Below, piece after piece: positions 1 to 10,238 of a stretch of DNA of 32,447 bases (its first letter is position 1; every line of letters starts with the position of its first letter). Both the position numbers and the translations under genes were made by a program. The DNA is from Betaproteobacteria bacterium (GTDB lineage Bacteria; Pseudomonadota; Gammaproteobacteria; Burkholderiales; SG8-41). The stretch lies in contig JAOUIN010000003.1 of the NCBI GenBank assembly GCA_029883965.1, positions 1 to 32,447 of the forward strand, read 5' to 3'. Under the pieces are notes generated by a model. That model was not told where the DNA came from and did no database searches. It saw nothing but the letters and a program-made list of their open reading frames with translations.

Positions 1-1
1 G

Positions 2-1423
2 GCCAGCGGGGCCTGCTCCAGTGTCGAATTGACCCAAGATTTTTTAAATAAAATCAGCAGGTTAAATGGTGATCTCGGCTGTTTTGTCACGGTAAACGCA
101 GAGCGCAGCCTGGCGCAGGCAGGTGCAGCGGACGCGCAGCGTGCGGCGGGCCGCGCCGGACCGTTGACCGGAATTCCGCTGGCCCACAAGGACATTTTCT
201 GCGCGCGGGACTGGGTGACCACCTGCGGTTCGCGCATGCTCGAAAACTTTGTCGCGCCGTACGACGCGCACGTGGTCGAGCGCTGCAACGACGCGGGCAT
301 GGTGACGCTGGGCAAGACCAACATGGACGAGTTCGCCATGGGGTCATCGAACGAGACTTCCTACTTCGGTCCGGTACGCAATCCGTGGAAACGCAATGCC
401 GTCCCCGGCGGCAGTTCCGGCGGTTCGGCGGCGGCGGTCGCGGCGCGCCTTGCCCCGGCGGCGACCGGCACGGACACAGGCGGTTCGATCCGGCAGCCCG
501 CGGCATTGACCGGAATCTGCGGGCTGAAGCCGACGTACGGCCTGGTGTCGCGTTACGGCATGATCGCGTTTGCGTCGAGTCTGGACCAGGCGGGGCCGAT
601 GGCGCGCAGCGCGGAAGACCTGGGGTTGATGCTGAATGTCATGGCAGGTCACGATGCGCGCGACTCCACCAGTCTGGAACTTCCGGCGCAAGATTATCTG
701 CGTGATCTGGCGCGTCCTGTTACCGGTCTGCGCATCGGTCTGCCGAAAGAGTTTTTTGCTTCGGGCCTTGCACCCGAGGTGCAGCGTGCGGTCGAGTCTG
801 CGATTGCCGAGTACGAGAAACTCGGCGCCAAAGTCGTCGACATCAGCCTGCCCAACATGGCGCTGTCGGTGCCCGTTTACTATGTGCTTGCTCCGGCCGA
901 GGCGTCGAGCAACCTGTCGCGGTTTGACGGCGTTCGCTACGGCCATCGTGCGGCAGGGTATTCCGACCTGTCCGACATGTACAAGCGTACCCGCGCCGAA
1001 GGTTTCGGGGCCGAGGTGAAACGCCGCATCCTGATCGGGACTTACGTATTGTCGCACGGCTATTACGACGCCTATTACATCCGTGCGCAAAAACTGCGGC
1101 GGCTGATTGCAGGTGATTTTGCCGCAGCCTTCAGGCAATGCGATGTCATCATGGGGCCGACCAGCCCGACGACGGCGTTCGGGCTGGGTGAAAAAAGCGC
1201 CGACCCGGTGCAGATGTATTTGTCCGACATTTATACGATCGCGGTGAATCTGGCCGGTTTGCCCGGCATGTCCATCCCGTGCGGATTTGACAGCGGTGGA
1301 TTGCCGGTCGGGCTGCAGATCATCGGCAACTATTTTGCCGAAGCGCAGATGCTTAATGTCGCCCACCAGTACCAGCTGGCCACCGACTGGCATCAGTGCG
1401 CACCGCAGGGGATAGGCGCATGA
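2..1423 (+). CDS. gatA: Aspartyl/glutamyl-tRNA(Asn/Gln) amidotransferase subunit A, 5'-truncated by window edge
   Basis: Amidase signature [32 protein letters not shown]; frame stays open upstream of the TTG at 29 ([18 protein letters not shown]), matching a GatA N-terminal region; followed by gatB. Confidence 0.96.
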   Translation, partial: ASGACSSVELTQDFLNKISRLNGDLGCFVTVNAERSLAQAGAADAQRAAGRAGPLTGIPLAHKDIFCARDWVTTCGSRMLENFVAPYDAHVVERCNDAGMVTLGKTNMDEFAMGSSNETSYFGPVRNPWKRNAVPGGSSGGSAAAVAARLAPAATGTDTGGSIRQPAALTGICGLKPTYGLVSRYGMIAFASSLDQAGPMARSAEDLGLMLNVMAGHDARDSTSLELPAQDYLRDLARPVTGLRIGLPKEFFASGLAPEVQRAVESAIAEYEKLGAKVVDISLPNMALSVPVYYVLAPAEASSNLSRFDGVRYGHRAAGYSDLSDMYKRTRAEGFGAEVKRRILIGTYVLSHGYYDAYYIRAQKLRRLIAGDFAAAFRQCDVIMGPTSPTTAFGLGEKSADPVQMYLSDIYTIAVNLAGLPGMSIPCGFDSGGLPVGLQIIGNYFAEAQMLNVAHQYQLATDWHQCAPQGIGA

Positions 1424-1440
1424 ACAGGGATGTAAAGCTG

Positions 1441-1575
1441 TTTACCGCCAGGATGCCAGGAGCGCAAGGCAAAAAAGCGGAGGGCCGGAATTCAATGCCA
1501 ACACAGGGCATGATTTCCGGGTTCGTGCAGTGGCGTTTCTTGAGTAATGTTCTTCTTGGCGTCTTGGCGGTGAAA
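1441..1575. repeat. Inverted-repeat (MITE/palindrome-like) intergenic element between gatA and gatB
   Basis: Left end TTTACCGCCAGGATGCCAGGAGCG; reverse complement of right end TTTCACCGCCAAGACGCCAAGAAG; internal imperfect hairpin CCGGAATTCAATGCC (1485-1499) / GGCATGATTTCCGG (1507-1520). Confidence 0.75.
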
Positions 1576-1586
1576 AGGGTTTTCCC

Positions 1587-3023
1587 ATGAAATGGGAGAT
1601 CGTCATCGGGCTGGAAACCCACGCGCAGCTGTCGACGGTGTCGAAGATTTTTTCGGGTGCTGCGACCGCTTTCGGCGCCGCGCCGAACACGCAGGCCTGT
1701 GGCGTCGATATTGCGCTTCCCGGGGTATTGCCGGTGCTCAACACCGGTGCGGTCGAGCGCGCGATCCGTTTCGGCCTCGCCGTCGGTGCAAAAATCAATC
1801 CGCGGTCGGTATTCGCGCGCAAGAATTACTTCTATCCCGACCTGCCCAAGGGATACCAGATCAGCCAGTATGAACTGCCCATTGTCGCCGGCGGCACGAT
1901 CACGATCATGGCGGGCGAGACCGAAAAAACCATACGTCTGACCAGGGCGCACCTGGAAGAAGATGCCGGCAAGTCGCTGCATGAGGATTTTCACGGCCGC
2001 ACCGGCATAGACCTGAATCGGGCCGGCACACCACTGCTCGAAATCGTATCGGAACCCGATATGCGTTCGGCTGAGGAGGCCGTCGCCTATGCGCGGGCGC
2101 TGCATACGCTGGTACGCTGGATCGACATCTGCGATGGCAACATGCAGGAGGGATCATTCCGTTGCGACGCCAATGTATCGGTACGTCCGGCGGGGACGAC
2201 CGAGCTGGGGACGCGCCGAGAGATCAAGAACCTGAACAGTTTCCGTTTCCTGCAGCAGGCGATCGAGTACGAAGTGCGTTGGCAGATCGCTGAAATTGAG
2301 GACGGGCGCACAATCCGGCAGGCAACCGTACTGTTCGATCCGGATACCGGTGAAACGCGGATGATGCGCACGAAGGAAGATGCGCATGATTACCGGTATT
2401 TCCCTGATCCCGACCTGCTGCCATTGGAAGTTACGGCAGAGCGCCTGGAGGCAGTCCGCGCCGCATTGCCGCCGTTGCCGCAGATTCGGCGCGCACAATT
2501 TTCGGCGGAGTATGGTCTGACCGCGTACGATGCGGGCCTGCTGACGGGCAGCCGCGAACTTGCAGATTACTTTGCCGCAGCTGCTGCCGGGGCCGATGGC
2601 AAGACGGGCAAATTGTGCGCGAACTGGATTACAGGCGCTTTAAGTGCGCGGTTGAACGAGGACGGGCTCGATATTGCGCAAAGCCGGGTCGGCGCATTGG
2701 CACTGCGCCGTCTGGTCGATCGGATTGCCGATGGCACGATCTCCGGAAAGACCGCCAAAGATGTTTTTGACGCCATGTGGGCTGGCGAGGGTGATGCGGA
2801 CACCATCATCGCAGCCAAGGGCCTTAAACAGATTTCGGACAGTGGAGAGATCGAAAAGATTGTCGATCAGGTGATCGCAGCCAATGCGCAGCAGGTCGCC
2901 GACTTCAGGGCCGGCAAGGAGAAAGCGTTCAATTCGCTGGTGGGGCAGGCGATGAAGGCGACCCGCGGCAAGGCCAATCCGCAGCAGGTGAACGAAATAC
3001 TGCGGCGCAAGCTCGCCGGCTGA
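1587..3023 (+). CDS. gatB: Aspartyl/glutamyl-tRNA(Asn/Gln) amidotransferase subunit B
   Basis: [17 protein letters not shown]..., [30 protein letters not shown]-terminal GatB/YqeY-like region ending [12 protein letters not shown]. Confidence 0.97.
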   Translation: MKWEIVIGLETHAQLSTVSKIFSGAATAFGAAPNTQACGVDIALPGVLPVLNTGAVERAIRFGLAVGAKINPRSVFARKNYFYPDLPKGYQISQYELPIVAGGTITIMAGETEKTIRLTRAHLEEDAGKSLHEDFHGRTGIDLNRAGTPLLEIVSEPDMRSAEEAVAYARALHTLVRWIDICDGNMQEGSFRCDANVSVRPAGTTELGTRREIKNLNSFRFLQQAIEYEVRWQIAEIEDGRTIRQATVLFDPDTGETRMMRTKEDAHDYRYFPDPDLLPLEVTAERLEAVRAALPPLPQIRRAQFSAEYGLTAYDAGLLTGSRELADYFAAAAAGADGKTGKLCANWITGALSARLNEDGLDIAQSRVGALALRRLVDRIADGTISGKTAKDVFDAMWAGEGDADTIIAAKGLKQISDSGEIEKIVDQVIAANAQQVADFRAGKEKAFNSLVGQAMKATRGKANPQQVNEILRRKLAG

Positions 3024-3040
3024 CGCAGAGCCGGGCAGCG

Positions 3041-3727
3041 CTATTTTTTGGGTGCAGGCTTGGGATCCGGAGACGCGGCCGGGGACCGGAGGCCCTTCAA
3101 TTCGATGAAACGCGCTTTTTGCTGTGCATAACTGTCGCTGATGCGCCCCTTGTCTTTTTCCTTGTCTGCGATGCGTGCCTGCAAAGCTTCTTTTTCCTCG
3201 GCGGCACGTTTCAGATCTTCCTTGATGTTTGCGGGCACCGGTTTGCCGGTTTTCTCAAAGTTGGCGTAGCGTTTTTGCTGGGCTGCATATGCGTCATCGG
3301 CACCCTTCTGCGCCGATTTCAATTGCTGAATCTGCAGATCGACAACCTGGACTTCACGGTCGCGGCGGATGTCGATTTCCTTGGGCGTGACATAGGTGTT
3401 CAGCAGGGCCGTGTCCTGACGCCGCTGTTCCGCACGGCGGTGTTCTTCCTCGGCTCTCTGGGCGGCCTGTCTTTTCTCTTCGTCGCGCATGCGCGCGGCC
3501 TCTTCCGCCGAAACACTGGTTTCGCGCGTGATGCCGCGGCTGTCCAGCCGCTTTGACTCGTTGTCCTGGTACTCGGGCGGCACCCGGTCGCCACAGCCGA
3601 TGACCTTGCCTGCCTTGTCTTTCCAGCAAATGATTTTCTGCCCCTGAACTGCGGGCGCCATCATCATCATGGCCACGATTGCCGCGGTACCGGCGAGCAA
3701 GGATACGGATGTTGGATAGTTACGCAT
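3041..3727 (-). CDS. DUF4124-like domain protein with coiled-coil C-terminal region
   Basis: N-terminal hydrophobic signal, then [24 protein letters not shown] (DUF4124-like) and a charged helical region. Confidence 0.75.
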   Translation of the reverse strand: MRNYPTSVSLLAGTAAIVAMMMMAPAVQGQKIICWKDKAGKVIGCGDRVPPEYQDNESKRLDSRGITRETSVSAEEAARMRDEEKRQAAQRAEEEHRRAEQRRQDTALLNTYVTPKEIDIRRDREVQVVDLQIQQLKSAQKGADDAYAAQQKRYANFEKTGKPVPANIKEDLKRAAEEKEALQARIADKEKDKGRISDSYAQQKARFIELKGLRSPAASPDPKPAPKK

Positions 3728-4370
3728 TTTTTACCCCATATTGTTCGCGGTAGGCAGCGACTGCAGCGAGCTGCGGTGCCATGCCCCTGCTGTTTTCAAG
3801 AAACCCGATCAGGTCATCCAGCGTGGCGATGCTTATGACCGGCATGCCATACAGGCGTACGACTTCCTGCGTGGCCGACAGTTCCGCCGATCCGCGCTCC
3901 ATGCGGTCCAGTGCGATCAATACTCCGGCAGGCGTTGCGCGCGACGCGCGTATCAACTCGACGGACTCACGCACGGACGTTCCCGCCGAAATGACATCAT
4001 CAACAATCAACGCGCGCCCTACCAGCGGAGCACCGACGACATTGCCGCCTTCGCCATGGTCCTTGGCCTCCTTGCGGTTGTAGCTGAATGGCACGTTGTG
4101 ATTCGCATCAGCAAGAGCGATTGCCACGGCAGCCACCAGGGGTATGCCTTTGTAAGCGGGACCAAACAGCATGTCGAACGGAACGTCGGCCGCTGCTATG
4201 GCTTTCGCGTAAAATTGCGCAAGCTGTCGCAGTGATTTGCCGTCGCAGAACAGACCGGCATTGAAAAAATACGGTGAAAGGCGTCCGGCTTTGGTTTTGA
4301 ACTCACCGAAAAGCAGCACTTTGGTGTCGATCGCGAAGCGGATGAATTCCTGTCGGAAGTTGGTTGCCAT
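3720..4370 (-). CDS. pyrE: Orotate phosphoribosyltransferase
   Basis: [39 protein letters not shown]...; PRPP motif [13 protein letters not shown]. Start chosen at 4370 within the longer ORF; overlaps the DUF4124-like start by 8 bp. Confidence 0.95.
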   Translation of the reverse strand: MATNFRQEFIRFAIDTKVLLFGEFKTKAGRLSPYFFNAGLFCDGKSLRQLAQFYAKAIAAADVPFDMLFGPAYKGIPLVAAVAIALADANHNVPFSYNRKEAKDHGEGGNVVGAPLVGRALIVDDVISAGTSVRESVELIRASRATPAGVLIALDRMERGSAELSATQEVVRLYGMPVISIATLDDLIGFLENSRGMAPQLAAVAAYREQYGVKNA

Positions 4371-4449
4371 AACTGTGTGTAGACCGGGTATCTGCGGCAG
4401 GACCAAACAGCGTGCTGAACAATAACGCTGATCTGCCGGATTGAAAATG

Positions 4450-5226
4450 ATGAAAATTATAACCTTGAATCTCAACGGCATCCGTTCGGCGGCACGCAAA
4501 GGTTTTCTGGAGTGGCTGCCGCGCCAGCGCGCGGATGTGATCTGCGTCCAGGAAATCAAGGCGCAGGCTGACGATATGACTGCGGACCTGCTGGCACCGG
4601 CCGGATACCGGGGACATTTTCACTACGCGGAAAAAAGGGGCTACAGCGGCGTCGGCATTTACGCCCGGCGTGCGCCTGACCGGGTGACGGCAGGCCTCGG
4701 GGTGGCTGAAATCGACAGGGAAGGCCGATTCCTGCGGGCGGATTTCGGCAACCTGTCGGTCATCTCGCTGTACCTGCCTTCGGGGTCGAGCGGCGAGGAC
4801 CGGCAGCAGGCGAAATTCCATTTCATGAAAAAATTCTTTCCTCATCTGAAGCGGCTGCGGAACAGCGGCCGCGAAATCGTGTTGTGCGGCGACTGGAACA
4901 TCGCCCACAAGGAGATTGATCTGAAGAACTGGCGCGGCAACCGCAAGAATTCCGGATTTCTTCCCGAAGAGCGGGCGTGGCTTTCACAGATATTCGACGA
5001 GCTCGGCTGGGTCGATGTCTTTCGCGGTATTGATGCCCGTCCGGACCAGTACACCTGGTGGTCGAATCGCGGTCAGGCCTGGGCCAAGAACGTGGGCTGG
5101 CGGATCGACTATCAGATCGCTACACCGGGCGTCGCAGCAACCGCCAGGCGTGCGGCGATCTACAAGGATGAGCGGTTTTCAGATCACGCGCCGCTGATTA
5201 TCAGCTACGACGGGAAACTGACTTGA
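4450..5226 (+). CDS. xth: Exodeoxyribonuclease III
   Basis: [56 protein letters not shown] motifs. Start could be 4447 or 4450. Confidence 0.93.
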   Translation: MKIITLNLNGIRSAARKGFLEWLPRQRADVICVQEIKAQADDMTADLLAPAGYRGHFHYAEKRGYSGVGIYARRAPDRVTAGLGVAEIDREGRFLRADFGNLSVISLYLPSGSSGEDRQQAKFHFMKKFFPHLKRLRNSGREIVLCGDWNIAHKEIDLKNWRGNRKNSGFLPEERAWLSQIFDELGWVDVFRGIDARPDQYTWWSNRGQAWAKNVGWRIDYQIATPGVAATARRAAIYKDERFSDHAPLIISYDGKLT

Positions 5227-6482
5227 CCCAGCCGGCGCGTCTGTCCTGGCGCGAGACGCTGGCCGCGGCATTCAGCGGGCGCATGCTGGTGGCGTTGCTG
5301 ATGGGTTTTGCGTCGGGGTTGCCCTTGCTGCTCACAGGGTCGGTGCTGCAGGCCTGGCTGAAAGACGGCGGTGTCGATCTGACACGCATCGGCCTGTTTG
5401 CGTTGATCGGGTTGCCGTACACGCTGAAGTTTCTCTGGTCCCCGTTGTTTGATCGTTACGCCCCGCCGTTGCTGGGCCGTCGCCGCGGCTGGCTGACCAT
5501 GATGCAGTTTGCCCTTGCCGCCGCGATATTCATGCTGAGTGCTGCCGAGCCGTCCCCGGAGCATTTGGGGCTGATCATGCTGGCCGGCCTGCTGGTGTCT
5601 TTTTTTTCCGCCTCTCAGGACATCGTCATCGATGCCTATCGCCGCGAGAGCATGGGGGAGGCCGAGCTTGGGCTCGGCTCTGCGCTTTACGTGAACGGAT
5701 ACCGGCTGGGCATGCTGCTTGCGGGCGGCGGCGGGTTGATCCTCGCGGACTGGCTTTCGTTCGAGACCATGTACCGGATCATGGCCGTGTGCATGGTCGC
5801 CTGCGTGGCGGTAACTCTGCTTGCGCCCGAGCCGCAGTTACCTGAAGGCAGGCCGCGAACACTGCATGAAGCCGTCGTGTTGCCGTTCCGGGACTATTTT
5901 TCTCGTCAGGGCGCCTGGCTGATCCTGGCATTTATTCTGCTCTACAAACTGGGCGATACCATGGCGTCGGCGATGACCACGCCGTTTTATCTGGATCTCG
6001 GTTACAGCAAGACCGAGATCGGCGCCGTCGTCAAACTGTTCGGTTTCTGGGCGACGATTGCCGGCGGTACGCTGGGCGGGCTGTGGATCCTGCGGGCCGG
6101 CATGCACCGTGCGCTGTGGGTTTTCGGATTCGGGCAGATGCTGTCTACGCTGGGTTTTGTCGTGCTGGCGTACTACCCGCTTAATGTGGGCGCACTGGCC
6201 GCTGTTGTTGCCATCGAGAATCTGACCGCCGGGATGGGCACCGCCGCATTCGTCGGATTCATGGCGGCACTGACGGACCGCCGCTTTACCGCGACGCAGT
6301 ACGCGCTGCTGTCGAGCCTGATGGGCGTGCCGCGGGTGCTGCTGGCCGCACCAACCGGCTGGTTTGCGCAATTACTGGGCTGGCCGGGATTCTTTCTGAT
6401 GTGCGTGCTGATCGCGATTCCCGGCCTCATGCTGCTGCGCAGGGTAACGCAGCTCGACGGGCAGCCTCAGCCACCGAAGTGA
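5223..6482 (+). CDS. ampG: AmpG-family MFS muropeptide permease
   Basis: MFS topology; MGFASGLPLLLTGSVLQAWLKDGGVDLTRIGLFALIGLPYTLKFLWSPLFDRY and SQDIVIDAYRRE are AmpG-like. Confidence 0.88.
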   Translation: MTQPARLSWRETLAAAFSGRMLVALLMGFASGLPLLLTGSVLQAWLKDGGVDLTRIGLFALIGLPYTLKFLWSPLFDRYAPPLLGRRRGWLTMMQFALAAAIFMLSAAEPSPEHLGLIMLAGLLVSFFSASQDIVIDAYRRESMGEAELGLGSALYVNGYRLGMLLAGGGGLILADWLSFETMYRIMAVCMVACVAVTLLAPEPQLPEGRPRTLHEAVVLPFRDYFSRQGAWLILAFILLYKLGDTMASAMTTPFYLDLGYSKTEIGAVVKLFGFWATIAGGTLGGLWILRAGMHRALWVFGFGQMLSTLGFVVLAYYPLNVGALAAVVAIENLTAGMGTAAFVGFMAALTDRRFTATQYALLSSLMGVPRVLLAAPTGWFAQLLGWPGFFLMCVLIAIPGLMLLRRVTQLDGQPQPPK

Positions 6483-7063
6483 TACACCGCCAGTTCGCCC
6501 AGAAGATTGGGCAGTGACGTAACCGGTTTTCCGTCCGTCAGCACGGTGCGTGCGACGATATTGATCCCGCGCTCGTCACAGAATTTTTCGAAATCGGAAA
6601 CCGTGCACAAATGGATGTTGGGCGTGTTGAACCATTCGAACGGCAGTTTTTTGGAAACCGGCATGTGTCCCAGCAACACCTGCACACGATTTTTCCAGTA
6701 GCCGAAATTCGGGAATGTGACGATGCCGGCCCTCCCGACCCGCAGCATTTCCTTCATGATGCGTTCGGTATTGCGCATCGCCTGCAGCGTTTGTGACAAC
6801 ACCACAAAATCGAACGAGTTGTCTTCAAATTCGGAAAGGCCGCGCTCCAGGTCGCTCTGAATGACGTTGACTCCGTTCTTCACGCAGGCCAGTATGTTGC
6901 CGTCGTCGATCTCGACGCCATAGCCGGTGATGTCGCGGGTCTGCTGCAGGTATTTCAGCAAAGTGCCGTCGCCGCACCCCAGATCGAGCACGTGTGCGTT
7001 GCGATGCACCGTCCGGGCAATCGCCGCAAAGTCCGGCCGTTGCGTGCCGTTAATTACGGTCAT
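6467..7063 (-). CDS. metW: Methionine biosynthesis protein MetW
   Basis: [58 protein letters not shown]; adjacent to metX with ATGA overlap. Confidence 0.95.
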   Translation of the reverse strand: MTVINGTQRPDFAAIARTVHRNAHVLDLGCGDGTLLKYLQQTRDITGYGVEIDDGNILACVKNGVNVIQSDLERGLSEFEDNSFDFVVLSQTLQAMRNTERIMKEMLRVGRAGIVTFPNFGYWKNRVQVLLGHMPVSKKLPFEWFNTPNIHLCTVSDFEKFCDERGINIVARTVLTDGKPVTSLPNLLGELAVYHFGG

Positions 7064-8214
7064 GATTCAATTTCCCGGTGCACGCGTTCAAAATAGGCTG
7101 CCACCAGCCGGTGGTAGCGCGGGTCGTCGAGCAAAAACGCATCGTGGCCGTGTGGTGCATCGATTTCCGCATAGGTCACGCGCACGCGATTGTCGAGCAG
7201 CGCGTGCACGATCTCCCGTGAGCGTTCCGGTGAAAAGCGCCAGTCGGTGGCGAACGATATTACGAGTACGCTACTGGCTACCTTTTTCAGCGCCTTGGTC
7301 AGGTCGCCGCCATGCTCCAGGGCCGGATCGAAGTAGTCCAGAACCTTGGTGATACGCAGATACGTATTGGCATCAAAGTGATCCGCGAACTTGTTGCCCT
7401 GATGGCGCAGGTAGGACTCGATCTGAAATTCGGTGTCGAAGTTGTAATTGAGCTTGTCGTGCTTCAGCTGCCGGCCGAACTTGTTCGCCATCTCGTCGTC
7501 CGACAGATACGTGATGTGGCCGACCATGCGTGCGACGCGCAGACCGCGCTTGGGTGCCGTACCTTTGGCCAGGTAATGGCCATCGTTGAAATCAGGATCG
7601 GTGATGATCGCCTGACGGGCGACCTCGTTGAACGCAATGTTCTGTGCCGACAGGTTGGGTGCGCAGGCGATGACAATGCTGTGACGCAGGCGCTGCGGAT
7701 AGCGGATGGACCAGGCCAGTGCCTGCATGGCGCCGAGGCTGCCGCCCATGACTGCGGCAAACTGTGATATGCCCAGTTGATCTGCGAGCCGCGCCTGCGC
7801 ATCGACCCAGTCCTCCACGGTGATGACCGGGAAATCGCCGCCCCAGGTCCTGCCGGTGTCGGAGTTGACGCTCAGCGGCCCGGTCGAGCCGTGACAGCCG
7901 CCGATATTGTTGACGCCGATGACAAAGAACCTGCGGGTATCGAGCGGCTTGCCGGGCCCGATCATGTTGTCCCACCACCCCACGTTGTCAGGGGCGTCCG
8001 CGTAGTAGCCGGCTACATGATGTGATGCGTTGAGCGCATGGCAGACCAGTACGGCATTGGAACGGTCTGCGTTGAGTTCGCCATAGGTCTCGTAAACGAG
8101 TTCATAGTCGCGCAGTACCGTGCCGCCGCGCAGCACAAGCGGTTCCGCGAACCGCGCGGTCTGCGGCGTCACGACGCCAACCGAATTTTCCGGTTCTTTG
8201 ATCGATTCACGCAT
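7060..8214 (-). CDS. metX: Homoserine O-acyltransferase (acetyl- or succinyltransferase)
   Basis: [48 protein letters not shown] motifs of the alpha/beta-fold MetX family. Confidence 0.96.
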   Translation of the reverse strand: MRESIKEPENSVGVVTPQTARFAEPLVLRGGTVLRDYELVYETYGELNADRSNAVLVCHALNASHHVAGYYADAPDNVGWWDNMIGPGKPLDTRRFFVIGVNNIGGCHGSTGPLSVNSDTGRTWGGDFPVITVEDWVDAQARLADQLGISQFAAVMGGSLGAMQALAWSIRYPQRLRHSIVIACAPNLSAQNIAFNEVARQAIITDPDFNDGHYLAKGTAPKRGLRVARMVGHITYLSDDEMANKFGRQLKHDKLNYNFDTEFQIESYLRHQGNKFADHFDANTYLRITKVLDYFDPALEHGGDLTKALKKVASSVLVISFATDWRFSPERSREIVHALLDNRVRVTYAEIDAPHGHDAFLLDDPRYHRLVAAYFERVHREIES

Positions 8215-8219
8215 TTTCG

Positions 8220-8270
8220 TCAGCCATAAAAAAACCCCGCAGCCTGCGCTCCGGGGTCATGAGAATTCAT
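8220..8270 (-). CDS. Putative 16-codon leader [19 protein letters not shown] spanning the terminator and ending 5 nt before metX
   Basis: ATG at 8270, four nt after AAAGAG at the aptamer 3' end; TGA at 8222-8220; metX ATG at 8214. Confidence 0.35.
   Translation of the reverse strand: MNSHDPGAQAAGFFYG
8228..8258 (-). terminator. Intrinsic terminator between the SAM-II-like aptamer and metX
   Basis: Minus strand ACCCCG-G-AGC-GCAG-GCT-G-CGGGGT followed by a run of seven T. Confidence 0.85.
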
Positions 8271-8274
8271 TCAT

Positions 8275-8325
8275 CTCTTTAGCCGGATTTATTACGCGCC
8301 CGCAAGCTGATTCAAATCGGCGCGA
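8275..8325 (-). ncRNA. SAM-II-like riboswitch aptamer upstream of metX
   Basis: Minus strand TCGCGCCGATTTGAATCAGCTTGCGGGCGCGTAATAAATCCGGCTAAAGAG. It shares GATTT, CTTGC, the P1 arms CGCGCC/GGCGCG, ATAAAT and GCTAAA with the SAM-II motif as recalled; upstream of a methionine gene. Confidence 0.85.
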
Positions 8326-8338
8326 AAACTGTGCAATT

Positions 8339-8367
8339 ACGTTACCTGCGCGGCGTTACCTTGTCAA
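8339..8367 (-). promoter_or_regulatory. Putative sigma-70 promoter of metX
   Basis: Minus strand TTGACA (8367-8362), 17-nt spacer, TAACGT (8344-8339); predicted start lies just upstream of the aptamer. -10 box is weak (3/6). Confidence 0.5.
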
Positions 8368-8384
8368 ATCCGGGGGCCTTTTTT

Positions 8385-10112
8385 TCAGGCGTTGAGCTTG
8401 TCCAGCATGCTCCGAAGTTTGACCGGATCCGTGGCCTTGAGCATTTTCTTGGCGATGGGCCGGATATCGGGCAGACTCGTTTTGAGCACGCGCTGCTTGA
8501 CGTCGGGCAAGTGTGCGGAGTGCATGGACAGCCGCCGCAGGCCCAGCGCCAGCAGCAGCCTGGTCAGCGTCACATCGCCGGCCATTTCGCCGCAGACTGC
8601 GACGGGGATCTGCGCCTTGCCGGCGGTCGTGAATATGTGTGAGAGCAACGTCAATACGGCCGGGTGCAACGGATCATAGAGATGGGCCACGGTGTCGTCG
8701 GTGCGGTCGACTGCCAGCATGTACTGGATCAGGTCGTTCGTGCCTACAGAGAGAAAATCAAGGCGCTTCGTCAGCAGACCCAGGGCCAGCGCGGCGGCTG
8801 GTATTTCCACCATGCCGCCTATCTGGACATCGCGATCGTACGTAACGCCCTCGTCGTCCAGACTGCGCTTCGCCTGTTCGACCAGTTGCAGCGCCTGATC
8901 AATTTCGCTGGCATTCATCAGCATCGGGATCAGGATTTTCATGCTGCCGTAACTGGATGCCCGCAGCATGGCGCGCAACTGCGTGACGAAGCGTTTTGGT
9001 TCGGTCAGGCACAGACGGATCGCGCGCAGCCCCAGTGCCGGATTGGGCGCCAGGCGGGCGGTATCGTCAATCTGCTTGTCCGCACCTAGATCATAGGTCC
9101 GGATGGTGACCGGGTATCCCTGCATTTCCTCGAGAACCATGCGGTAGGCTTCGAATTGTTCGTCTTCGGTAGGCAGGTCGGGGCGGTTGAGGAACAGAAA
9201 TTCAGTCCGGAAGAGACCGATGCCGGTGGCGCCACTGTCAATTGCCAGCGCAACATCACCGGGCAGTTCGATATTCGCGTGCAGCTCGATGTCGGTGCCA
9301 TCCAGGGTGCGTGCCGGCGTATCGCGCAGTCGTTTGAGCTTCTGTCGCTCCAGGCCGAACTCACGCTGGCGCAACTGGTATTCGGCGAGCACCTGCGGAT
9401 CGGGATCGACGATGATCACGCCCTGTGTGCCATCGACGATGATGATTTCATTCTCGCGCACCAGCTGGCGTGCGTGGTGCAGCGCGACGATACAGGGGAT
9501 GTTGAGGCTGCGCGCCACAATGGCGGTATGAGATGTTGCCCCGCCCAGATCGGTTACGAAGCTGGCGAACTGGTGCTGCTTGAACAGGACGACGTCAGCC
9601 GGCGACAAGTCGTGTGCCACGAGCACAAGATTCCGGCCGGAGTCGCTTGCCGGCGGTGGTACGTAACCGGGCTGGCCCGAGAGCGCTTTCATGACGCGCT
9701 GCGCGACCTGAATGACATCGGTCCGGCGCTCCCGCAGATAAGTGTCTTCGATTGCGTCGAATTGCTGCAGCAACTCGTCGGTTTGCACCTGCAGCGCCCA
9801 TTCGGCATTGCAGTTCTCGGTTTCGATGATTTTTCGCGGCGTGATGGACAGCGTCGCATCGTTGAGGATCATCAGATGTAAGTCGATGAATGCGGCGAAC
9901 TCAGCCGGTGCGCCGGCGGGTACGACGCTGCGCACCTGATCGAGTTCGTTACGTACGGTATGCACGGCGCGCTCGAAACGCGCAATCTCTTCCGTCACTT
10001 GTTCCGCCGGGATGTCGTAATGCGCCGCTTCAAGTTTTGTGTGCGACACGAGGTGCGCGTGGCCGATTGCAATGCCACCCGAAACGCCGATGCCGTGTAT
10101 GGTGAAACTCAT
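8385..10112 (-). CDS. ptsI: Phosphoenolpyruvate-protein phosphotransferase (PTS enzyme I)
   Basis: GGATSHTAIVARSLNIPCIV active site; GIGLFRTEFLF; FLSVGTNDLIQYMLAVDR. Confidence 0.96.
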   Translation of the reverse strand: MSFTIHGIGVSGGIAIGHAHLVSHTKLEAAHYDIPAEQVTEEIARFERAVHTVRNELDQVRSVVPAGAPAEFAAFIDLHLMILNDATLSITPRKIIETENCNAEWALQVQTDELLQQFDAIEDTYLRERRTDVIQVAQRVMKALSGQPGYVPPPASDSGRNLVLVAHDLSPADVVLFKQHQFASFVTDLGGATSHTAIVARSLNIPCIVALHHARQLVRENEIIIVDGTQGVIIVDPDPQVLAEYQLRQREFGLERQKLKRLRDTPARTLDGTDIELHANIELPGDVALAIDSGATGIGLFRTEFLFLNRPDLPTEDEQFEAYRMVLEEMQGYPVTIRTYDLGADKQIDDTARLAPNPALGLRAIRLCLTEPKRFVTQLRAMLRASSYGSMKILIPMLMNASEIDQALQLVEQAKRSLDDEGVTYDRDVQIGGMVEIPAAALALGLLTKRLDFLSVGTNDLIQYMLAVDRTDDTVAHLYDPLHPAVLTLLSHIFTTAGKAQIPVAVCGEMAGDVTLTRLLLALGLRRLSMHSAHLPDVKQRVLKTSLPDIRPIAKKMLKATDPVKLRSMLDKLNA

Positions 10113-10238
10113 GGTGGACCTTGGACGGACGCGCTGACTGCGCAGATTATTGTGACAGGACCCTCAGGACGTATTCTGCCCGTTGCGGACAGGTCCCTCA
10201 ATCCTCAGAGCGCATTGTGTCCCGGACGCTCCGGAAAA

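Noticed and set aside
344-1393. 349-aa minus-strand ORF opposite gatA
   Set aside because: Shadow ORF opposite a well-supported gene.
1396-1590. 64-aa plus-strand ORF between gatA and gatB
   Set aside because: Overlaps the gatA 3' end and is produced mainly by the inverted-repeat element; no protein-family features.
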